Positions 1 to 7,375 of a stretch of DNA of 64,000 nucleotides are shown here, in pieces. Under the pieces are notes generated by a model. That model made no database searches, had not been told where the DNA came from, and saw only the letters and a list, made by a program, of their open reading frames with translations. This DNA comes from Asaia sp037151935. GTDB lineage: Bacteria > Pseudomonadota > Alphaproteobacteria > Acetobacterales > Acetobacteraceae. Numbering within the stretch: position 1 is the stretch's first letter; each line of letters opens with the position of its first letter. The DNA is taken from assembly GCF_051628905.1 (NCBI RefSeq), contig NZ_CP157575.1, positions 1,116,001 to 1,180,000 on the forward strand, in the 5' to 3' direction. Position numbers and translations under genes: made by a program.

Positions 1-1
1 T

Positions 2-847
2 GTAGCCGGGTACCCTGTGCGCATCCGTGCCGGTGCGCTTGGAAATGCACTGCCTCACAAAGACCTTTTTGTGACCCCAGAACATTGTCTCTATCTCGAT
101 GGCGGGCTTATTCCTGCCCGTATGCTGGTCAATGGGCACTCGATTACCTACGAAGAAACGCTCTCCACTTACAGCTATCATCACATCGAATTGGCACGTC
201 ACGGCCTGATTTTCGCTAACGGCGCCCTGAGTGAAAGCTATCTCGACACCGGCAACCGTTTCATTTTCGGATTCCAGACAAAGATATCGTCGGATCTCGA
301 GACAGGAAAATCGCGAGCATGGCAAAAAGATGCCGCAGCGCCGCTTATGACGAACCAGGATTTCGTCGAGCCAGTCTGGCGCAGATTGGCCGCGCGCTGC
401 GGTGCGCCCACATGCTACGCCCTTCCCTCCTGCCCCTCTGAAGAAATCGCTCTCGAAACGCTGGACGGTCAGACGATCCTGCCTTTGCGTACGCGCGATG
501 ATGGCTACGTGTTCCGCTTTCACCCGAAAGGACAGGCTGTCTATTTTAAAGCCCCGACGCGCAGACCCTGCGACATGATCGGCCCGTTTCTGGATGATCG
601 TCGTGAATTGGGGGTCCTGGTACAAGGCATTCAGATCTTCACGCCAGAAAACTGTTTCGATATCCATCCAAACAGCATCGCCGGGACCGGAAGCGGCTGG
701 AACGATGTCGAAGCTCTAAATCAGCGCTGGACGAAAAGCAAAGCACTTATACCGATGGGAGAGGCGGAACTCAACGAACCGGTCGTTCTGTTTATCTCCA
801 CCGCGACAGCCGGAACAAGCCTCCATAAAGAGAGGCGCGCCGTCTAG
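2..847 (+). CDS. Hint-domain protein, carboxyl-terminal part (5' end outside window)
   Basis: The reading frame is open to the first base of the window, so the GTG at 17 is probably internal and the gene starts upstream. The visible part opens with a Hint-type (hedgehog/intein-like) segment: an AGALG motif, then DLFVTPEHCLYLDG and LIPARMLVNG, which match the pattern of Hint_2 domains common in large acetic acid bacterial surface proteins. The downstream 200 residues are not recognised. The exact role is unknown; Hint domains in such proteins are thought to self-process, but I cannot see the cleavage site because the amino-terminal part is missing. A 12-bp inverted repeat follows the stop codon. 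Confidence 0.6.
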   Translation, partial: VAGYPVRIRAGALGNALPHKDLFVTPEHCLYLDGGLIPARMLVNGHSITYEETLSTYSYHHIELARHGLIFANGALSESYLDTGNRFIFGFQTKISSDLETGKSRAWQKDAAAPLMTNQDFVEPVWRRLAARCGAPTCYALPSCPSEEIALETLDGQTILPLRTRDDGYVFRFHPKGQAVYFKAPTRRPCDMIGPFLDDRRELGVLVQGIQIFTPENCFDIHPNSIAGTGSGWNDVEALNQRWTKSKALIPMGEAELNEPVVLFISTATAGTSLHKERRAV

Positions 848-855
848 ATTGTTTT

Positions 856-885
856 GTTTTGAGAGGGAAACGTCCCTCTCAAAAC
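856..885. terminator. Bidirectional terminator hairpin
   Basis: A perfect 12-bp inverted repeat (GTTTTGAGAGGG / CCCTCTCAAAAC) with a 6-base loop lies between the convergent Hint-protein gene and the aldehyde dehydrogenase. The T and A runs at the outer ends give a U-run in either direction. Confidence 0.8.
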
Positions 886-985
886 GCACTCGGAATATTT
901 CCACACCAGCCTACGCTGAACACAAAAAATTATCTATCGCCTCATGATGGTAACTTATGGAAATCTTACGGCTCTCCATCACCCA

Positions 986-2491
986 TCAGAAGAAACCAAG
1001 CTTTTCTTCACTATAGCTCACAAGCAGATTTTTCGTCTGCTGATAATGGTCGAGCAGCATTTTATGCGTCTCGCGTCCGATACCCGATTTCTTGTAGCCG
1101 CCAAAAGCCGCATGGGCGGGATAGGCGTGATAGCAATTGATCCAGACACGGCCAGCCTGAATGCCACGCCCCATACGATAACAGGTGTTGGAATCCCGGC
1201 TCCAGACGCCTGCACCGAGACCGAACTCGGTGTCATTGGCAATCGCAAGCGCTTCTTCTTCTGTCTTGAAAGTCGTTACCGCCAGAACAGGGCCGAATAT
1301 CTCCTCTTGGAAAATCCGCATTTTATTGTGGCCCTTAAAGACCGTAGGCTCGATATAGAAACCGCTCTCTAGGCCTTCACCCAACTTCGCAGCGCTGCCA
1401 CCCGTCAGCACCTTGGCGCCTTCTTCCTTACCGATCTGGATGTAAGACAGGATTTTATCCTGCTGCATCTGCGAATTCTGTGCGCCCATCATCGTTTGCG
1501 GGTCGAGCGGATCCCCCTGTTTGATCGCCCGGACACGCGGAAGCACTTTCTCCATAAAGCGATCAAAAATGGATTCATGCACCAAGGCGCGGCTTGGGCA
1601 GGAGCAGATCTGCCCCTGATTGAGCGCAAACATCGCAAAGCCTTCTATCGCCTTGTCGAGAAACCCATCATCGCGATCCATGACATCGGCGAAGAAGATA
1701 TTGGGGGATTTCCCGCCTAGCTCGAGTGTTGCCGGAATAAGACTTTCTGCCGCCGCGTGGGCAATGGTCTTGCCGACCCCAGTCGAGCCCGTAAACGCCA
1801 CCTTGGCGATACGCGGGCTTTTGGCGAGATAGTCACCCACCCCACGACCTGTACCGTTGACGATGTTCAGCACACCGGGCGGAAACAGGTCGCCGATGAT
1901 ATCGAGCACGACCAGAATACTGGCGGGCGTCGTCTGGGCAGGCTTCATCACAACACAATTACCCGCCGCCAGCGCCGGGGCGAGCTTCCATGCAGCCATC
2001 AGAATGGGAAAATTCCACGGGATGATCTGCGCGACGACACCGAGCGGCTCATGAAAATGATAAGCGACCGTCGTGTCGTTGATCTCTCCCAGACTACCTT
2101 CCTGCGCCCGAATACAGCCCGCGAAATAGCGAAAATGATCGATGGCGAGCGGAATATCGGCGTTGAGCGTCTCGCGTATCGGCTTGCCATTATCCCAGGT
2201 TTCAGCACGGGCTATGAGGTCAAGATTGGCCTCCATCCGGTCGGCGGCCTTGAGCAGAAGCAGCGCGCGGTCGGCAACGGAGGTCTTGCCCCAGGCGGCC
2301 CGCGCCTTCTCGGCAGCGTCGAGAGCGAGATCGATATCCGCCGGGGTCGATTGAGGCACCTGGCAGAGCAGACGGCCATCGACGGGGGAATGGTTATCGA
2401 CATAATGGCCGGCAACCGGCTCGCGCCACTGCCCCCCGATAAAATTGCCATAGCGTTCACGGAAAGGGGGAGCAGCCTTCGAGACAGACAT
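986..2491 (-). CDS. aldB: NAD(P)+-dependent aldehyde dehydrogenase (AldB/ExaC type)
   Basis: A 501-residue soluble aldehyde dehydrogenase that would oxidise acetaldehyde or similar aldehydes to the acid. The sequence shows the cofactor and substrate core IIPWNFP, the general-base motif LELGGKSPN with Glu257, and the nucleophile in NQGQICSC with Cys296. The carboxyl end LVSYSEEKLGFF is close to that of AldB/ExaC enzymes used with alcohol oxidation, which gives the subfamily. Length is normal for the family. The gene stands alone, with a terminator hairpin shared with the convergent Hint gene and about 230 bases of upstream DNA before the Y-RNA array. The preferred substrate cannot be read from the sequence. 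Confidence 0.88.
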   Translation of the reverse strand: MSVSKAAPPFRERYGNFIGGQWREPVAGHYVDNHSPVDGRLLCQVPQSTPADIDLALDAAEKARAAWGKTSVADRALLLLKAADRMEANLDLIARAETWDNGKPIRETLNADIPLAIDHFRYFAGCIRAQEGSLGEINDTTVAYHFHEPLGVVAQIIPWNFPILMAAWKLAPALAAGNCVVMKPAQTTPASILVVLDIIGDLFPPGVLNIVNGTGRGVGDYLAKSPRIAKVAFTGSTGVGKTIAHAAAESLIPATLELGGKSPNIFFADVMDRDDGFLDKAIEGFAMFALNQGQICSCPSRALVHESIFDRFMEKVLPRVRAIKQGDPLDPQTMMGAQNSQMQQDKILSYIQIGKEEGAKVLTGGSAAKLGEGLESGFYIEPTVFKGHNKMRIFQEEIFGPVLAVTTFKTEEEALAIANDTEFGLGAGVWSRDSNTCYRMGRGIQAGRVWINCYHAYPAHAAFGGYKKSGIGRETHKMLLDHYQQTKNLLVSYSEEKLGFF

Positions 2492-2718
2492 GACGACAAT
2501 CCTCTTGCTGTTGGCGACGCCATATCAGGTACATCTTGGACCGCGGGAAAGCTGCGAAAGCCCCCTCAGGCACCGCCTCGAAACAAAATTGACGTTACAG
2601 TTAACATCGACAGCGAGAGAACCACGAATTGCCGGACAGGGTTACTCACCCTCGCGCGAGGTCACCGTTTCGTGAAAAAACGTGCAGAACCGCCAAGAAT
2701 GGGGGCAGTGCCCAAGAC
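2492..2718. other. Intergenic region upstream of aldB
   Basis: About 230 bases without a supportable gene. It should hold the aldB promoter and the end of the Y-RNA transcript. A short GGGC-ACT-GCCC hairpin occurs near 2700-2715, but it lacks a good T-run on the minus strand. Confidence 0.4.
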
Positions 2719-2850
2719 GCCAGTATCGAAAAACAAATAGGGCGGAAGTTTTCTGAGCTACCTGCATAAAGCAGAGCAGGGATTGAACCTGCGACCTCCC
2801 GTCAGACGGGGCTCTACCTGTACTTCCGCAGGCATTTTTTCGACACTGGC
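2719..2850 (-). ncRNA. yrlA: Y RNA D: YrlA-like RNA with permuted tRNA-like domain
   Basis: On the minus strand this folds into a long outer stem (2836-2850 with 2719-2733, 15 pairs including one G-U), an internal loop with AUGCCU, an 8-bp inner stem (GCGGAAGU 2822-2829 with ACUUCCGC 2742-2749) and a terminal tRNA-like module. The module contains a T-arm (GCAGG, loop UUCAAUC, CCUGC; 2776-2792), an anticodon-arm-like hairpin (2798-2810), a short hairpin in place of the acceptor (2762-2774), and a D-stem split between the two ends (GAGC 2811-2814, GCUC 2755-2758). The order is that of a tRNA opened in the D-loop. Salmonella-type YrlA RNAs encoded beside rsr mimic tRNA in this way. It lies in the rsr transcription direction, last of four related RNAs. 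Confidence 0.8.
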
Positions 2851-2857
2851 ACCTCAT

Positions 2858-2918
2858 CAGGAGGACAAGGAATATGCCGGAAGCAGTTTGAATTGTATTC
2901 CGGCAGGCATTCCTCCTG
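2858..2918 (-). ncRNA. Y RNA C: Y-RNA-like hairpin
   Basis: On the minus strand a perfect 8-bp outer stem (2911-2918 with 2858-2865, CAGGAGGA/UCCUCCUG) encloses an internal loop with AUGCC on the 5' side and CCUUGU on the 3' side. A perfect 8-bp inner stem (UGCCGGAA 2898-2905 with UUCCGGCA 2875-2882) follows, closed by a 15-base loop that begins UACAA. The layout and loop sequences match RNAs A, B and D, while both stems differ in sequence yet stay paired. This covariation is the main evidence for a structured RNA, presumably a Ro ligand. Confidence 0.72.
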
Positions 2919-2997
2919 AAAAATGATGACGATGCGCTGCCCGGAAGCGACGCAAAAATCATGATGAAGGCTTCACCGCAGCCAAGGTATCTCGGAG

Positions 2998-3055
2998 GGC
3001 AGAACAGGCGGCCGACAGACAATCAGAGAAAGTCCGTCTGGCCTTACCGTTCACC
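2998..3055 (-). other. Additional strong hairpin inside the Y-RNA array
   Basis: Between RNAs B and C, the minus strand can form an 11-bp stem with one bulged A (GGCC-GACGGAC with GUCUGUCGGCC). This is extended outward by a GGUGAAC/GUUC-GCC helix with bulges. It lacks the AUGCC and UACAR signatures of the four Y-like RNAs, so I do not count it as one. It could be a spacer structure, a processing site or a diverged member. Confidence 0.4.
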
Positions 3056-3086
3056 GCATCTGATACTCTCGACTGCGGATCGGCGC

Positions 3087-3149
3087 CGGGAGACAAGGTT
3101 GTTTGGCGGAGATTCAGTTAACAGCTGTATTCCGCCAGGCATTCTCCCG
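3087..3149 (-). ncRNA. Y RNA B: Y-RNA-like hairpin
   Basis: The outer stem CGGGAGA/UCUCCCG (3143-3149 with 3087-3093) and the inner stem UGGCGGA/UCCGCCA (3131-3137 with 3104-3110) are both perfect 7-bp helices. They flank the shared internal loop (AAUGCC on the 5' side, CCUUGU on the 3' side). The terminal loop opens with UACAG. Compared with RNA C the stems carry compensatory changes, while the unpaired residues are conserved. Confidence 0.72.
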
Positions 3150-3160
3150 ACATGGTCTGA

Positions 3161-3251
3161 AACTCCGGCAACGAGGAGGTGGAAAGACTGGGACGGGCCC
3201 TGCCGAACGGGAATCCGCGTGACTGTAGTCTCTCCGGCATTCGCCAGAATT
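3161..3251 (-). ncRNA. Y RNA A: Y-RNA-like hairpin directly after rsr
   Basis: The element begins two bases after the rsr stop codon. An outer stem of 11 pairs with three G-U (3241-3251 with 3161-3171) is followed by AUGCC and a 9-bp inner stem (GGAGAGACU/AGUCUUUCC). The inner loop contains the UACAG signature and a further small GC-rich hairpin. The 3' side of the internal loop reads CCUCGU, close to the CCUUGU of B and C. It is the most divergent of the four, but has the same architecture. Its position argues that it is cut from the rsr transcript. Confidence 0.62.
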
Positions 3252-3253
3252 GT

Positions 3254-4810
3254 TTAAAGAACTTCTCGTTCGATCTGCTGCACCCAATAGGCGGCGCCTA
3301 CCTCACCCGAAGCAAAAGCCGCCATCTGATCGAATACGGCGTCCGAAAACCCGCCGATATTCAGTATATCCTCCCGCTCGCTCGCCTGACTCGTGCCGTA
3401 GGGCTGTATGTCGATACAGACCAAACGCGCGCCCGGGCAACGCCGCTTCAGCGTTTCCCATTCGCGCATCAGCGCCGTGCCTCGAGCATTGGCATCGACT
3501 CTCATCCAAGATTCATTATCCGAGATGAAAACTACCAGATCTGCCCGCTCCCCCTTCTCGTTCAGCCGCGAGAGCGGCGCCGCACAATCCGTTCCGCCGC
3601 CGCCAATGGCCGCAAGGCGCGTGGCATTGGTCATAATCGTGTCGCGCGGTTCGAGCACCACATCGCAGACGCGCTGCTCGAACGGCAGGACAAGCGCATC
3701 GCGATTGGTCCGCTTGAGCGCAGCCGCCACAAGAGCGGCCACGTCGATGCACCGTACCGTAGTCGTTGCCCCCAACCGATAGCCGGTGACAGGCGACGAC
3801 ATGGATCCCGACACGTCGGGACAGATCACAACACGCCCCGCAATACGCGGCACATTCGCTACCGCCAGTTCCATGGCGTCATGCAAGGCATCGGCCAGCG
3901 CCGGATCGACATCCGAAGACAGTGCACGCAGCGTGGCCATCAGCTGATAAGGCATCGCTTTCGCCGCCCGGATACGTTCCGGGTCGCGCAGAATGGCTGC
4001 CACATACATTACCGTCTCGGCATTCCCGAAGGCACCGTTGCGCGTCAGCATGTTCAGCCCCTGACGCAGGGTCTGCCATGTGGCTCGACGCGCCACCTGC
4101 TCCCAATGGGCGGGGGTCAGGTTCAGACTGCCCAGAAGCTGAAACGGCACATCCGGCAAGATATCGCTCTGACCGCTGCGAAAAGCGAGCAGGGCCTGCA
4201 CATTGTCTGGCAGCAGCGCAGTCTCGGCGGGGCACCCGATCAGCCAGGCATAGAACGCCTCGCGACCAGAATTTCGCGGATGCGGATGCACCATACGGAT
4301 CACATCGGCCAGAGAAGGCGACTGACCGACCGAAGCCGACAGGAGCTGCGTATCCGTCGCGCCGTTCAGCCAATCCTGCACCAGCGCCTTGGGCCGGGAC
4401 CCCAGCGATTTGCGGCCGACCTGACCGGAGCGCATGATCTGCACGAAAGTACACAGCATCTTGCCGTTGGTCACGATCCGCGCAAAAGCCTTCGCGAAAA
4501 GAGCCGGGTCACGCAACGAAAGCACAGCAAGAAGCAAGCAAGGCGTGTCCTTCATATAGCCCCGTTCACGCACATGAACCGCTGCCCGGGCCAGAAACTC
4601 GGGGCTGACTTTCTGGGCCAGAGCAATCAGTTCGCGCATCTGGGACGCAGCATCCCTGTAATACCCGCCACCAAAGGTCCCGGTCATGGCAAGCTGTGCC
4701 AGCTTGTGCGGCGCAACGAGATCGTATGCAGGCGCACCTGACTGGTTGATGCAGTCACTCTTCGGCACCAACCGCCCCCGCGAAGATGCAAACAACGATC
4801 TGTTTGCCAT
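3254..4810 (-). CDS. rsr: Ro60-like TROVE domain RNA-binding protein (Rsr)
   Basis: A 518-residue orthologue of the Ro autoantigen, a ring protein that binds Y RNAs and the ends of misfolded or structured RNA, and in bacteria can pass RNA to PNPase or other nucleases. The amino-terminal two thirds are the helical TROVE repeat region (for example LAVLSLRDP, FARIVTNG, MPYQLMATLRAL). The carboxyl third is a von Willebrand A fold with an intact MIDAS motif DVSGSMS (Asp332) and GGGTDCAAP. I chose the ATG at 4810: AGGAAAGGA lies just upstream, and the in-frame GTG at 4834 has no ribosome site. It is divergent from rtcR and followed at once by the Y-RNA array, matching the known rsr-yrlA order. No rtcB or rtcA follows. 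Expression is probably controlled by RtcR. Confidence 0.93.
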   Translation of the reverse strand: MANRSLFASSRGRLVPKSDCINQSGAPAYDLVAPHKLAQLAMTGTFGGGYYRDAASQMRELIALAQKVSPEFLARAAVHVRERGYMKDTPCLLLAVLSLRDPALFAKAFARIVTNGKMLCTFVQIMRSGQVGRKSLGSRPKALVQDWLNGATDTQLLSASVGQSPSLADVIRMVHPHPRNSGREAFYAWLIGCPAETALLPDNVQALLAFRSGQSDILPDVPFQLLGSLNLTPAHWEQVARRATWQTLRQGLNMLTRNGAFGNAETVMYVAAILRDPERIRAAKAMPYQLMATLRALSSDVDPALADALHDAMELAVANVPRIAGRVVICPDVSGSMSSPVTGYRLGATTTVRCIDVAALVAAALKRTNRDALVLPFEQRVCDVVLEPRDTIMTNATRLAAIGGGGTDCAAPLSRLNEKGERADLVVFISDNESWMRVDANARGTALMREWETLKRRCPGARLVCIDIQPYGTSQASEREDILNIGGFSDAVFDQMAAFASGEVGAAYWVQQIEREVL

Positions 4811-4985
4811 GACACTGTTTCCTTTCCTGTTCACCCCTCTGTTTTAAGTCGCGACAGCCGACTCAAAAAGAAATATCCGGAATTCGCCTAATCCAATGAT
4901 TCAAAACAAATAATCTCCAAAATTCTTTCATTGCCACCCGCAATTACGCGCCGCTAATATCGTTTTTTATCCAGGAGGATCGTAC
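4811..4985. promoter_or_regulatory. Divergent rsr/rtcR control region without a canonical sigma-54 promoter
   Basis: This 175-base AT-rich region must drive both rsr and rtcR. RtcR-type activators act at sigma-54 promoters, which need GG and GC ten bases apart. I checked every GG on the minus strand and none has the required GC. The closest match (GGCGCGTAATTGC, around 4941-4953) is one base too short. A strong ribosome site, AGGAGG, precedes the TTG start of rtcR. Confidence 0.5.
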
Positions 4986-6557
4986 TTGAGGAATGTCGTA
5001 ATCGGTTTTTTAGGTACGTCGCTCGATCAGACGCGCCGAAGCTGGCGCCCGAGCCTTCAGCTCTGCTCGCAGCCCGGTTTTCCACTCGCGCGTTTCGAGT
5101 TGCTCTACGACCCGCAATACGAAAAACTCGCCAGAAGTCTCACTCAGGACATCAAGGCTGAATCACCCGATACCGAGACATTGCTCGTCGAACTGCCTCT
5201 CGAAAACCCATGGGATTTTCAGGAGGTTTACGGAAAGCTCTATGATTTCGCCGAGAATTATGGCTTCGATGAAGATCGTGAGCGTTATCATGTCCATCTG
5301 ACGACCGGCACGCATGTCGCGCAGATCTGCTGGTTTCTGCTCAGCGAAAGCCGCCACATTCCGGCGGCGCTTCTTCAAAGCGTTCCGCCCTACAAAACCG
5401 ACACCGAGCGTGGCAGAATCGACATTATCGATCTCGATCTGGCGCGTTACAACGCCCTTCAGCATCGCTTCGAGGCGACGGCACGAGTCTATTCGGGGCG
5501 GTTGCGCGGCAATATCGACACCAAGAACCCTCCCTTCCTGTCCCTCATCGACAGAATGGAGCAAGTCGCCTCTCTATCGGATGAACCGATATTGCTCGTC
5601 GGTGAGACAGGCACCGGCAAGACTACGCTCGCCACACGCCTGCACGAGCTCAAACTACAGCGTCGACGTCTCAAGGGCAGGCTCGTCACCGTCAATTGTG
5701 CAGGCCTGCAAGGGCCTCATGCTCTGGCATCGCTTTTTGGACAGAGGCGCAATGTGGCAGGTTTGGCCGGAACCGAACGTGCCGGGTTCATCAGCGAAGC
5801 CAATGGCGGCATGCTTTTTCTGGATAATATCGACTGCCTGCCTCAGGCCGAACAAGGGCTGCTTCTTGATGCCGTCGAGAGCGGCACTTTCTATCCGCTC
5901 GGCTCCGATACGGCTCTCAGCAGCCGCTTTCACCTCGTTGCGGCTACAAGACACCCCGTCGCCGAACTGGCGCGTAACCAGCTGCTTCGCCCCGATCTCC
6001 TGACGAGGCTCATGCTCTGGGTCTTCCCGCTGCCAGCTCTACGCTCTCGACCTGAAGACATGGAAGCGGAGATCGCGCATGAACTGGAAAAAGCCGAAAA
6101 GCGTCTTTCCCTCAAAATCGGCCTGAACAAGGATGCACAGGGCCGCTATCTGCGCTTCGCCCGTGATGCAGGATCACTCTGGCCCGGCAATTATCGCGAT
6201 CTCGGCGCATCGATCACCCGGCTCTGCACCCTGGCCGAGCGCGGACGTATCACGCTGCCCATGGTCGACACCGAGATCGCGCTTCTGCAAGAGCAATGGT
6301 ACACTCTTGCTCTGGAGCCCGATCAGGCGGTGCTTGCCTCCTGCTGCGAGGCACCGGAGACCATCGACCCGTTCGACCGGGCACAACTCGCTTCGGTGAT
6401 CAGGACATGCCGCTCATCCGCGTCTCTTTCTGCCGCCGGTCGTCAACTTTTTGCCGTATCGCGACAGAGCAAGACCAGCCAGAACGACTCAGACCGACTC
6501 AGGAAATATCTTGCCCGTTTCGATCTGGACTGGGAGCGGGTCACAAAGAGCGGCTGA
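4986..6557 (+). CDS. rtcR: RtcR-family transcriptional regulator with altered GAFTGA and Walker B motifs
   Basis: A 523-residue homologue of RtcR, the activator of RNA repair (rtcBA) and rsr operons. The amino-terminal CARF-like ligand domain is well kept (FLGTSLDQ, WRPSLQLC, HLTTGTHVAQICWFLL), and may sense RNA ends carrying 2',3'-cyclic phosphate. The AAA+ domain has an intact Walker A (GETGTGKT, 206-213). The GAFTGA loop that contacts sigma-54 reads NVAGLA (256-261), and the Walker B acid pair reads Asp280-Asn281 instead of Asp-Glu. The carboxyl helix-turn-helix region (SLSAAGRQLF, NDSDRLRKYLARF) is conserved. The start is a TTG with AGGAGG upstream; the first residues align with the family. 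It is divergent from rsr. It may act by DNA and ligand binding without sigma-54 remodelling; that is inference. Confidence 0.9.
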   Translation: MRNVVIGFLGTSLDQTRRSWRPSLQLCSQPGFPLARFELLYDPQYEKLARSLTQDIKAESPDTETLLVELPLENPWDFQEVYGKLYDFAENYGFDEDRERYHVHLTTGTHVAQICWFLLSESRHIPAALLQSVPPYKTDTERGRIDIIDLDLARYNALQHRFEATARVYSGRLRGNIDTKNPPFLSLIDRMEQVASLSDEPILLVGETGTGKTTLATRLHELKLQRRRLKGRLVTVNCAGLQGPHALASLFGQRRNVAGLAGTERAGFISEANGGMLFLDNIDCLPQAEQGLLLDAVESGTFYPLGSDTALSSRFHLVAATRHPVAELARNQLLRPDLLTRLMLWVFPLPALRSRPEDMEAEIAHELEKAEKRLSLKIGLNKDAQGRYLRFARDAGSLWPGNYRDLGASITRLCTLAERGRITLPMVDTEIALLQEQWYTLALEPDQAVLASCCEAPETIDPFDRAQLASVIRTCRSSASLSAAGRQLFAVSRQSKTSQNDSDRLRKYLARFDLDWERVTKSG

Positions 6558-6568
6558 CATCCACACCG

Positions 6569-7375
6569 TCAGGCCCCGCAGGATGACGTCTCCAGCGCAG
6601 GGGCAGCAAAGCGCCTGTTTTGCAGGACTGGCAGGTCACGTCGCGCTTTTTGCAACTGAGCAAGGTCGAGCGTCTCGATCACCAACCCCGGTGACACACC
6701 GCGAGCCGCAATGACCACGCCCAGCGGGTCGATGATCATGCTGTTGCCGATATTCTGCGGACCGCATTCTCCGGCACCCAACACAAAGCAGGTATTTTCG
6801 AGTGCACGCGCCGCCAGCATGATTTCCCAGTGGCGCTCCTTTCCCGGCCCGCGCAGCCAGGCCGCGGGGACCACAATGATATCGGCCCCTGCAAGCGCCA
6901 GATAACGCGCAATCTCGGGAAAGCGTACATCGTAGCAGGTCATGAATCCGATCTTCATGTCGTCCAGCGTCAAAACCGGAGGCAATTCGTGACCCGGCGC
7001 GATCAGTCGCGATTCCCGCATGGCGAAAGCGTCGTAAAGATGCAGCTTCCGATAACACGCGATAAGAGTGCCATCCTGCATCACCACAAGCGTGTTATGA
7101 AACCGCCCTGCCCCATCGGGCACATTGACGCAAAATGCGAGCATGATGCCCTCGCTTGCGGGAAGCAGGCCCGAGACAAAAGGGCCATCCAGTGGCTGCG
7201 CGGTGCGCAGCACATGGTCCGGGTCCGAAGGGTCTCGTGCGAGTATGCCCTCCGGCAGCACGACGAGCCGCGCACCGCCTGCCTTGGCATCGGCGATCTG
7301 CGAGAGGCAGAGCGCCAGATTGTCCTCCCACGAGGTCGATATCGCCAGTTGTCCGAGCGCCACGCGCATGAGCAC
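6569..7375 (-). CDS. ybeM: Carbon-nitrogen hydrolase, deaminated glutathione amidase-like (YbeM)
   Basis: A 268-residue member of the nitrilase superfamily. The catalytic triad is visible: Glu42 (LPEG), Lys110 (YRKLHLYD) and Cys147 (MTCYDVRFPE). The region AAWLRGPGKERHW, then LGAGECGPQNIG and LPVLQNRRF, is very close to E. coli YbeM. That protein belongs to the group repairing deaminated glutathione, a by-product of transaminases acting on glutathione. It is soluble, with no signal peptide. It converges with rtcR, with only 11 bases between the stop codons, and shows no functional link to it. Length is normal and the enzyme looks active. Confidence 0.85.
   Translation of the reverse strand: MLMRVALGQLAISTSWEDNLALCLSQIADAKAGGARLVVLPEGILARDPSDPDHVLRTAQPLDGPFVSGLLPASEGIMLAFCVNVPDGAGRFHNTLVVMQDGTLIACYRKLHLYDAFAMRESRLIAPGHELPPVLTLDDMKIGFMTCYDVRFPEIARYLALAGADIIVVPAAWLRGPGKERHWEIMLAARALENTCFVLGAGECGPQNIGNSMIIDPLGVVIAARGVSPGLVIETLDLAQLQKARRDLPVLQNRRFAAPALETSSCGA

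Noticed and set aside
1757..2740. 327-residue open frame opposite the aldehyde dehydrogenase and its upstream region
   Set aside because: It overlaps aldB in antisense and has the composition of a shadow frame.
2776..2814. A true tRNA gene suggested by the GGTTCAATCC motif
   Set aside because: The T-arm and anticodon-like arm are present, but there is no acceptor stem or CCA-side pairing and the D-arm halves are in permuted order. It fits a Y RNA, not a tRNA.
3179..4741. 520-residue open frame on the plus strand opposite rsr
   Set aside because: It is rich in Arg, His and Gln with no family match, and lies wholly antisense to the clear TROVE protein. It is a shadow of a GC-rich gene.
4941..4953. 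Sigma-54 promoter before rsr
   Set aside because: GGCGCGTAATTGC has GG and GC nine bases apart instead of ten, and sigma-54 spacing is strict.
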